Assembly: GCA_002327335.1 (NCBI GenBank)
Contig: DCVH01000086.1
Span: 1 to 6,964, forward strand
DNA length: 6,964 bases
Reading direction: 5' to 3'
Source: Patescibacteria group bacterium UBA2193
GTDB taxonomy: Bacteria; Patescibacteriota; Minisyncoccia; Moranbacterales; DUUL01
Part shown: piece after piece, positions 1 through 5,507 of the stretch
Numbering within the stretch: position 1 is the stretch's first letter
How the letters are laid out: each line of letters begins with the position of its first letter
Program-made: the position numbers and the translations under genes
Notes under the pieces: model-generated
What the model was told of the DNA's origin: nothing
Database searches by the model: none
Seen by the model: the letters and a program-made list of their open reading frames with translations, nothing else

Positions 1-366
1 GCCAGAGTATTTTTAAATCAAATTGAAAACACTCTTGGTCAAGAATACGATATTAATGGTGTGAAATTTAAAATAGAATATTCAATTGCCCCCTCAGGAA
101 TTTTGATTGAAAAAAATGGTGAAATCGGTTCATGGGTAAGAGAGTGGATGTCTCCGGGAGATCTTTGTGATGATTCTCTAAAATTTGAAAAAGAATTCTC
201 TGATTGCATTGATGCTTTTTTTAAATTTATTTCTGCAAAATTGAATCGATTCGTTTATATTACCTCGTTGACAAATATCAAGGTTTACAAGGACGGTGAA
301 AATAAAAAAATAAAAGTTGTTTTTACTGATCTTTCGGACTATATCGAAGATTTTGTAAAAAAATAA
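1..366 (+). CDS. Unrecognised protein, C-terminal part (5' end lies outside the window)
   Basis: The frame is open from the first base to a TAA at 364-366, giving 121 visible residues. A GTG at 61 could be a start, but the 20 codons before it are also open and read like protein, so a partial gene running in from the left is more likely. The visible part is a small soluble alternating alpha/beta-looking domain, acidic and lysine-rich, with no membrane segment, signal peptide or cysteine cluster. It has only two cysteines (residues 36 and 48 counted from the GTG), so it is not the ferredoxin-like delta subunit often found next to porA, and it does not resemble the gamma subunit. It ends 18 bases before porA on the same strand and could share its transcript. 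I do not recognise the family and assign no function. Confidence is high that it is coding and low on its extent. Confidence 0.6.
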   Translation, partial: ARVFLNQIENTLGQEYDINGVKFKIEYSIAPSGILIEKNGEIGSWVREWMSPGDLCDDSLKFEKEFSDCIDAFFKFISAKLNRFVYITSLTNIKVYKDGENKKIKVVFTDLSDYIEDFVKK

Positions 367-370
367 TTGT

Positions 371-379
371 TGATATAAA
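371..379 (+). promoter_or_regulatory. Possible extended -10 element before porA
   Basis: TGA followed by TATAAA (374-379) fits an extended -10 element (TGn plus a TATAAT-like hexamer). No good -35 box lies at the right distance. A start point about seven bases downstream would fall at the porA GTG itself, so transcripts from here would be essentially leaderless. In an AT-rich gap this could be chance, and readthrough from the upstream gene is an equally good explanation for porA expression. Confidence 0.25.
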
Positions 380-384
380 AAATA

Positions 385-1527
385 GTGAAAAAATCACAAA
401 AAAAAATCGTAGCATTGTCTGGTGGGTTTGCCATTGGAGAAGCAATCAGACAGATTAATCCTGACGTGATGGCAGTCTATCCAATCACTCCTCAGACGCC
501 GATTGTTGAGTGTTTTGCTAAAGAGGTGGCAGAGGGGAATGCTGATACAGAAATCATTCCAGTCGAATCAGAGCACAGTGCAATGAGCGCTTGTATTGGT
601 GCTTCAGCTTCAGGCGCGCGGACGATGACCGCTTCAAGTTCTCAGGGAATTATGTATATGATGGAAGTGTTGCCGATTGCATCCGCAATGAGATTGCCAA
701 TCGTGATGGCGGTGGCAAATCGAGCGATTTCTGGGCCAATTAATATTCATGGTGATCAGTCTGATGCAATGGCGATGAGAGAGCATGGATGGATTCAAAT
801 TTTTTCTGAAAACGCCAAGGAGGCTTATGACAACACAATAATTGCAATCAAACTTGCTGAGAAAGCGATGTTGCCAGTTTCGGTTAACATTGACGGTTTC
901 ATTCTTTCTCATAGCGTTGAAAATCTTGAAATAATCGATGATATTTCTGTAAGAAAATTTGTTGGAGAATATCGACCGGAAAATTCTTTGTTTGATTTTA
1001 AAAAACCAAAAACTTTTGGGCCGGTGACTTTGCCAAACAGCTATTTTGAATTTCGAAAACAAATTTTTGATGCAATGGAAAAATCTTTGGAAGATTTCAA
1101 AAAAGTTGCCGGTGATTTTTCGAAAATTTCCGGAGGACAGAAAAAATATGATGTTATTGAGACCTATAAAACAAAAGGTGCCGACAAGATAATCGTAGCG
1201 ATTGGTTCAGTTTGTGGGACAATTAAGGTGGCAATTGATAATTTGAATAAAAATGGGGAGAATGTTGGACTTGTGAAGATCAGATTGTTCAGACCATTTC
1301 CATCCAAGGAAGTTGCGAGGGCTTTGAAACTTGCCAAAGAAGTAATTGTTTTTGACAGAAATCTTAATTTTGGCAGTCAACAAGTTTTAGCTGGCGAGGT
1401 TGGCGAGGCGCTGGGAAGCAATGAAAAAATTAGAAGCGTTGTGTTTGGACTTGGTGGAAGAGACGTTTTTGAGAAAGATATTGAAAAAGTTTTGAAAATT
1501 AAAAAGAAACAATATTTTTTAATGTAA
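385..1527 (+). CDS. porA: Pyruvate (2-oxoacid):ferredoxin oxidoreductase, alpha subunit
   Basis: Alpha subunit of a cytoplasmic thiamine-diphosphate enzyme that interconverts pyruvate plus CoA with acetyl-CoA, CO2 and reduced ferredoxin. The 380 residues match the usual size of separate PorA subunits. The N-terminal pyrimidine-binding domain has the YPITPQTP motif (32-39), the VESEHSA motif with E61, the AxSSQG stretch (83-88), R113 before AISGP, and HGDQSDAM (122-129), all family signatures around substrate and cofactor. Residues from about 262 form the C-terminal transketolase-like domain (IVAIGS, 270-275; RLFRPFP, 300-306). The GTG start is chosen because an in-frame TAA lies at 376-378 and the protein begins just before the conserved first strand. 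No Shine-Dalgarno is visible. porB follows after 7 bases, so the two are co-transcribed. Pyruvate is the default substrate; a related 2-oxoacid cannot be excluded from sequence alone. No gamma domain is fused to it. Confidence 0.93.
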   Translation: MKKSQKKIVALSGGFAIGEAIRQINPDVMAVYPITPQTPIVECFAKEVAEGNADTEIIPVESEHSAMSACIGASASGARTMTASSSQGIMYMMEVLPIASAMRLPIVMAVANRAISGPINIHGDQSDAMAMREHGWIQIFSENAKEAYDNTIIAIKLAEKAMLPVSVNIDGFILSHSVENLEIIDDISVRKFVGEYRPENSLFDFKKPKTFGPVTLPNSYFEFRKQIFDAMEKSLEDFKKVAGDFSKISGGQKKYDVIETYKTKGADKIIVAIGSVCGTIKVAIDNLNKNGENVGLVKIRLFRPFPSKEVARALKLAKEVIVFDRNLNFGSQQVLAGEVGEALGSNEKIRSVVFGLGGRDVFEKDIEKVLKIKKKQYFLM

Positions 1528-1534
1528 TTTTATT

Positions 1535-2449
1535 ATGAATAAAAAATTAACCGAAAATCTATCACCGGGGCACACGACTTGTGCTGGATGTCCGATCCCA
1601 ATCGTTGTTCGAACAGTGCTTGGCGCGATTGACTATCCAAAAGTTGTGACAAACGCAACTGGATGCATGGAGGTCACAACGACTATTTATCCAAACACCT
1701 CATGGAAAACTCCCTATATCCACAGTGCTTTTGGAAATGTTGGAGCAACTATTTCCGGGATAGAAACTGCCTATCAAGCGCTTCAAAAAAAAGGAAAAAT
1801 CAAAAACCAGAAGCCTGTTAAATTTATTGCTTTTGGTGGAGATGGTGGAACCTATGACATTGGTCTCCAGGCACTTTCCGGAGCATTGGAACGAGGTCAT
1901 GATTTTTTGTATGTTTGTTATGACAATGGTGCCTATATGAACACCGGAAATCAAAGAAGCGGTGCGACGCCACTTGGCGCAGACACCGAAACCACTCCTT
2001 CTGGGAAAGAATCTTTTGGAAAAAATAATTGGCGAAAAGACATCATGTCAATTGTGGCGGCGCATAACGTTCCTTATGCGGCCACGGCCAACATTGGTTT
2101 TTTGCAAGATTTGAAAAACAAAGTGAAAAAAGCGATGGAATATGATGGTCCAAAATTTTTACTGGTATTTTCTCCGTGTCCGAGTCTTTGGAAATTTCCC
2201 ACAAGCCAAACAATCAAAATTGCAAAGTTGGCAACCGAAACGGGGTTTTGGCCACTCTATGAAATCGAAGAAGGACATTATCAAATTAACCACATTGCGA
2301 AAGAAAAAATCAGAATTGAAGAATTCTATAAAACTCAAGGAAGATTTCGGCATCTTTTCAAAAGAAAAGACGTGGACGACATAATGGACGCGATTCAACG
2401 AGATGCTGACGAAAAACTAAGAAGGTTGGAAAGGTTGTCGAGTTTGTAG
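1535..2449 (+). CDS. porB: Pyruvate (2-oxoacid):ferredoxin oxidoreductase, beta subunit
   Basis: Beta subunit that binds thiamine diphosphate and the cluster nearest to it, passing electrons toward ferredoxin. The 304 residues agree with the normal PorB length. Visible motifs are CAGC (C16, C19), ATGC (C44) and SPCPS (C215), the four cysteines expected to hold one [4Fe-4S] cluster, and the TPP/Mg motif starting GGDGGTYD (101-108) and continuing to YDNGAYMNTG (129-138) with N131. Q140 and the RSGATPLGA run (141-149) are also typical of PorB. The charged C-terminal tail (about 255-304) is helical and basic. The ATG lies 7 bases after the porA stop without a Shine-Dalgarno, so translation is probably coupled to porA. 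The gene ends in TAG. No gamma or delta subunit gene follows; the next 234 bases are non-coding. Confidence 0.94.
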   Translation: MNKKLTENLSPGHTTCAGCPIPIVVRTVLGAIDYPKVVTNATGCMEVTTTIYPNTSWKTPYIHSAFGNVGATISGIETAYQALQKKGKIKNQKPVKFIAFGGDGGTYDIGLQALSGALERGHDFLYVCYDNGAYMNTGNQRSGATPLGADTETTPSGKESFGKNNWRKDIMSIVAAHNVPYAATANIGFLQDLKNKVKKAMEYDGPKFLLVFSPCPSLWKFPTSQTIKIAKLATETGFWPLYEIEEGHYQINHIAKEKIRIEEFYKTQGRFRHLFKRKDVDDIMDAIQRDADEKLRRLERLSSL

Positions 2450-2559
2450 CTTTTTGGTAAATGCATACATTTCAATTGTGCTACCCATCGTCGTGAGTTT
2501 AATAATTTTTTAAAAAAATTCAGGAACCACTCCGCATTGCAATCTTTTTAAATCTTTTG

Positions 2560-2589
2560 TTTATGTTTAATTTGTTTGTTTTATGTTTA
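2560..2589. repeat. 10-base direct repeat with 20-base period
   Basis: TTTATGTTTA occurs at 2560-2569 and again at 2580-2589, separated by T-rich sequence. The two-turn spacing on one face of the helix could suit a binding site or intrinsic bending. In such T-rich DNA chance is also a good explanation. Confidence 0.4.
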
Positions 2590-2659
2590 TATTAAATTTT
2601 AATGTAGCTACGCCCTAAATTTTTTGTAAAAAATTATCAATCTCACGACTCTTTGTTTT

Positions 2660-2668
2660 TGCTATATT
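2660..2668 (+). promoter_or_regulatory. Probable extended -10 promoter of rmuC
   Basis: TGC followed by TATATT (2663-2668) fits an extended -10 element. The expected -35 position (about 2640-2645) is a poor match, as is common for extended -10 promoters. Transcription would begin near 2675, leaving only about nine bases before the rmuC ATG. It lies just after the long non-coding spacer, where rmuC needs its own promoter. Confidence 0.45.
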
Positions 2669-2683
2669 TAATAAAAAACAACA

Positions 2684-3802
2684 ATGTCAATCGCAATATT
2701 CATAATTTTTGGAATTTTTTTCTTGGTTCTGGCTGGAGCTTTCTTTTTGATTACAAAAAAAATTGAGGAATTGAAAAATCCGGAAAGCAAGGATGCAAAT
2801 TTGATGTTGCAACAGCAGATGAATCAAATGGCGAGAACGCTTGATCAAAAACTTTCTGAAACCAACAGGCTCACGCAAGACCAACTCAAGGGAAGTTCGG
2901 AATTTTTGAGAGGAGTTTCGAAAGACAATCAAGACATTCTCCATCGAGTGGCGGAGCAATCGCAAAAAACTATTCGAGAGGTGACTGAAAAACTCACCAA
3001 ACTTGATGAAACCAATCGTCGCGTGGTTGATTTTTCTTCACAATTGAGAGATTTGCAAGATATTTTGAAAAATCCAAAGCAACGAGGAGTGTTGGGGGAG
3101 TATTATCTTGAAGAAACATTGAAAAATGTTTTGCCACCCAATAGCTATCAAATGCAATATAAATTCAAAGACGGTGTAATTGTGGACGCGGTTGTTTTTG
3201 TGAAAGACAAGGTAATTCCGATCGATTCAAAATTTTCACTGGAAGGATATGAACAGCTCTTGAATTGCAAAGACGAAGAACAACGACCAGCTCTTGAAAA
3301 AAACTTCAAGCAAGATCTCAAAAATCGAATTGATGAGACTTCAAAATACATCAAGCCCAGCGAAAAAACTGTTGATTTTGCGTTCATGTTCATCCCGTCC
3401 GAATCTATCTATTATGATTTGTTGGTTAATAAGGTTGGTTCGGCTCAAATATCTTCGAGGGATTTGATTGATTATGCTTTTCGAGACAAGCACGTCGTGA
3501 TTGTTTCCCCAACTTCTTTTTTGGCCTATCTTCAAACAGTTTTGCATGGGTTGAACGCTTTGAAGATTGAAGAGTCCGTGAAAATAATTCAAAAAAATGT
3601 TGAAAAACTTGATAAGCACTTGCGAGTTTATGAAAGTTTTCATGAAAAAATAGGAACCAGTCTTTCAGCAACGGTGAATCACTACAATAAAGCCACCAAA
3701 GAATTTAAAAAAGTTGACAAAGACGTGGTCAAAATCACCGACGGCGTTTCCGGCGGAAAATTCGAAGAAAATGAAATAGACAGGCCAAGACTGGAGGATT
3801 AG
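2684..3802 (+). CDS. rmuC: RmuC family protein, membrane-anchored predicted nuclease
   Basis: RmuC family (PF02646) protein, linked genetically in E. coli to suppression of recombination at inverted repeats and predicted to have a PD-(D/E)xK-like nuclease fold. The order of parts is typical: one N-terminal membrane helix (about 3-24) without a cleavage site, a glutamine- and charge-rich coiled coil (about 26-128), then the catalytic-like domain (about 130-350). The domain shows RGVLGE (134-139), D168 in IVDAVV, IPIDSKFSLEGY (178-189, with D181 and K183), FIPSE (236-240) and SPTSFLAYL (275-283), all family hallmarks. The acidic tail after 350 is likely disordered. At 372 residues it is shorter than the enterobacterial protein, mostly by a shorter coiled coil. 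The ATG is the first possible start after an in-frame TAA at 2672-2674 and has no Shine-Dalgarno. It stands alone between a spacer and a terminator, so it is probably monocistronic. Confidence 0.92.
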   Translation: MSIAIFIIFGIFFLVLAGAFFLITKKIEELKNPESKDANLMLQQQMNQMARTLDQKLSETNRLTQDQLKGSSEFLRGVSKDNQDILHRVAEQSQKTIREVTEKLTKLDETNRRVVDFSSQLRDLQDILKNPKQRGVLGEYYLEETLKNVLPPNSYQMQYKFKDGVIVDAVVFVKDKVIPIDSKFSLEGYEQLLNCKDEEQRPALEKNFKQDLKNRIDETSKYIKPSEKTVDFAFMFIPSESIYYDLLVNKVGSAQISSRDLIDYAFRDKHVVIVSPTSFLAYLQTVLHGLNALKIEESVKIIQKNVEKLDKHLRVYESFHEKIGTSLSATVNHYNKATKEFKKVDKDVVKITDGVSGGKFEENEIDRPRLED

Positions 3803-3831
3803 TGATAAAAAACAAGAAAAATAGTTAAATT

Positions 3832-3858
3832 CCGACACACGTTAAGTGTCGGTTTTTT
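3832..3858 (+). terminator. Intrinsic terminator after rmuC
   Basis: A perfect 7-base stem CCGACAC (3832-3838) / GTGTCGG (3846-3852) with a 7-base loop is followed directly by six T residues (3853-3858). It starts 29 bases after the rmuC stop and separates rmuC from the downstream surface-polysaccharide pair. Confidence 0.9.
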
Positions 3859-3870
3859 CGGTCTAAAAAC

Positions 3871-3899
3871 TTGCCAAATCCAGAGAAATATGCTAGGAT
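3871..3899 (+). promoter_or_regulatory. Promoter of the Wzy-like/DUF4012 unit
   Basis: TTGCCA (3871-3876) and TAGGAT (3894-3899) are separated by exactly 17 bases, and the -10 box is preceded by TGC (3891-3893), making an extended -10. This is the best sigma-70-type promoter in the window. It lies just after the rmuC terminator. Transcription should start near 3906 and give a leader of about 50 bases that contains the 19-base tandem repeat. Confidence 0.7.
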
Positions 3900-3911
3900 A
3901 TAGTGTTTAAA

Positions 3912-3949
3912 GTAGAAATAAGCGTATAACGTGGAAATAAGCCATAAAC
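3912..3949 (+). repeat. Imperfect 19-base tandem repeat in the leader of the Wzy-like gene
   Basis: Two abutting 19-base units at 3912-3930 and 3931-3949 match at 14 of 19 positions. Each begins GTRGAAATAAGC, where only the third base differs, and ends in AAC. The pair lies between the predicted transcription start and the ATG at 3958, so it could be an operator or a leader-RNA element, or a recent local duplication. Confidence 0.6.
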
Positions 3950-3957
3950 ACCCTTAA

Positions 3958-5466
3958 ATGAACATAAATTGGGAGAAAATTATAAAGATTGATCAGAACA
4001 TGACCTTGCCAATATTGGTGGGGGTTGTTGCAGTGGCGGTGAATCTTGTTTTGACACTTAATTTCATATCATCTCTTGTAATCGGCGCTCTTTTCGCGGT
4101 GATGATGCTTTTTTATAAAAGTTTTTCAAGAGGTTGGTTGCTTCTTTTGGGTGTTGCACTATTATTTCCAGCGACTCGATTGGGAGGGGGAGATGTTTTT
4201 TTGTTTGATTTATTTTTGATAATCTTGGTAATTGTCAGTTTGGTTCAATTGGCATTAAAAGATAAAAATCTCGCTTCTAATCCTTTGGCATTTTCTTTTT
4301 TTCTTCTGATTTTGATTGGAGTGGCGATGATTGTCTTTGGTTGGATTTTTCATGCTGAAATAAGCGACAATATTTGGAGGATTCTTTTGAGCGTTGTTAC
4401 GTTCTGGTTTTTGTTAGTTGCTTTTCAGTATTTTTTTCAAACTAAAAGAAGAATAAAAAGATTTTTTATAGTTCTAATCACAGCCGGTGTAATTCATTCG
4501 GTTTTCGGAATACTCACTTTTATTTTTGGCAGCCCGACATCTTCAGGGCTTGGAATTTCAACTGGGAAAACTCAGCACATTTTGTTCAGTGAGGTGACAA
4601 GTCAGATAAATGGCCTCTTCGGCGTTGGCCTTCAAAGCGAGATTGGGGTAAATCCGCTTGCTGGTTTTTTGCTCATAACAATCATGATCACGATTGGTTT
4701 TGTTTTGGTTAACCTTCAACAGGAAAAGGATTTGTTGAAACAAATTGATGTTGAGGATGACGGAGAAGATGAAAATCAAGAAAGTGATTGGGAATCGCAA
4801 GTCTTTGGAGAATATCTTCAAAAAGATTATCGAAAACAAAGGTTTGTTTTTATTGGATTGGCAACAATTCAAACAGTTGCTTTGTTTCTAACTTTTTCCT
4901 ATAGCACTTTTTTGTTTCTTGCGATTGCAATTTTTGTTTTGGGAATTTTGTTGAAAAACAGAAATGTGATTGCTGTTGCCGCAGCGATGGTGATTGCGTT
5001 TACTATTATTTTGCCGAGTTTAAAAACATCCTCTTCTCCTGGTTTTGTTTATACTGAACAATGGTTCAGTGGCGTAAGGGAAATCGGGGAGAGCTGGTTT
5101 TTCGGCAATGGACTTGAAATTTCTGAAAAATCCCAAGATATTTTGAGAAACGAAACACAGATTTCAAATTCATATATTTATATTTGGAATTATTATGGAA
5201 TTTTCGGGTTTATTATTCTGATTTATATAATGGCTCGTTATTTTCTTGATATTTATCAAAATTTTCAGAAAACCGAAAAAGCAGCACGAATTTGGTATAT
5301 GGTGATATTTGCAATTTTTGTTGCAATCGCCCTGGAAGCCGTTACAAGCAATATTTTGATTATCGGACCGACAGCGATTGTTTTTTGGTTGCTATATGGA
5401 GTGGTGAATAATTTGAAGCATAAGAATATTAAATTCGGATTAACTGAAACCCAAATTTCTTCGTAA
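3958..5466 (+). CDS. O-antigen ligase/polymerase-like multi-pass membrane protein (Wzy/WaaL superfamily)
   Basis: Integral membrane protein of 502 residues with about 12-14 hydrophobic helices (roughly 17-53, 58-100, 108-132, 141-160, 168-190, 230-252, 297-353, 410-430, 445-483). Proteins with this layout join or polymerise lipid-linked oligosaccharides on the outer face of the membrane. Family-like features are NPLAGFLL (232-239), a long non-membrane segment before the last helices (about 355-408) and the SNSYIYIWNYYGIFGF region (403-418), which sits where the family usually has an HN...GxxG motif. Two oddities are visible: LTFSYS (311-316) replaces the usual SRG-type sequence, and the conserved histidine position appears to be serine (S403). 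A strongly acidic stretch (263-280) lies in a loop of about 45 residues between helices. The ATG is preceded directly by an in-frame TAA. The DUF4012 gene follows after 41 bases, supporting a role in envelope glycan assembly. The exact activity is uncertain. Confidence 0.72.
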   Translation: MNINWEKIIKIDQNMTLPILVGVVAVAVNLVLTLNFISSLVIGALFAVMMLFYKSFSRGWLLLLGVALLFPATRLGGGDVFLFDLFLIILVIVSLVQLALKDKNLASNPLAFSFFLLILIGVAMIVFGWIFHAEISDNIWRILLSVVTFWFLLVAFQYFFQTKRRIKRFFIVLITAGVIHSVFGILTFIFGSPTSSGLGISTGKTQHILFSEVTSQINGLFGVGLQSEIGVNPLAGFLLITIMITIGFVLVNLQQEKDLLKQIDVEDDGEDENQESDWESQVFGEYLQKDYRKQRFVFIGLATIQTVALFLTFSYSTFLFLAIAIFVLGILLKNRNVIAVAAAMVIAFTIILPSLKTSSSPGFVYTEQWFSGVREIGESWFFGNGLEISEKSQDILRNETQISNSYIYIWNYYGIFGFIILIYIMARYFLDIYQNFQKTEKAARIWYMVIFAIFVAIALEAVTSNILIIGPTAIVFWLLYGVVNNLKHKNIKFGLTETQISS

Positions 5467-5507
5467 AGTAATTTTTGTAATTATAAATTTAACATACAAC
5501 ACTTATT

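Larger units (their letters stand above)
2450..2683. other. AT-rich intergenic spacer between porB and rmuC
   Basis: These 234 bases contain no convincing gene on either strand; the longest ATG-started frames noticed are about a dozen codons. It holds T-rich tracts, a 10-base direct repeat TTTATGTTTA at 2560-2569 and 2580-2589 (period 20), an 8-base direct repeat AATCTTTT at 2541-2548 and 2551-2558 (period 10), and an 8-base inverted pair GTCGTGAG (2490-2497) / CTCACGAC (2642-2649) that would close a 144-base loop. AT-only palindromes occur at 2504-2520 and 2618-2635. No GC-stemmed terminator for the por genes is visible. Confidence 0.6.

Noticed and set aside
634..1062. Long antisense open frame opposite porA, and similar ones opposite porB, rmuC and the last two genes
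   Set aside because: They lie wholly inside well-supported conserved genes, have no recognisable domains and read as low-quality composition, so they are by-products of coding on the other strand.
2142..2384. Alternative + strand frame inside porB
   Set aside because: It overlaps the conserved C-terminal half of PorB, including the fourth cluster cysteine, and shows no family features.
2504..2635. AT palindromes at 2504-2520 and 2618-2635 as terminators for porAB
   Set aside because: The stems have no G-C pairs and very short loops, so they would be unstable and are expected in AT-rich DNA.
2450..2683. tRNA, small RNA gene or degraded gene in the spacer
   Set aside because: No cloverleaf, no GC-rich stems and no sustained reading frame on either strand.
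3912..3949. CRISPR-like repeat
   Set aside because: There are only two abutting, imperfect copies with no spacers and no cas genes.
5467..5507. Promoter between the Wzy-like and DUF4012 genes (TATAAA at 5482-5487)
   Set aside because: No TGn extension directly before the hexamer and no -35 match at the right distance; the short gap is better explained by co-transcription.
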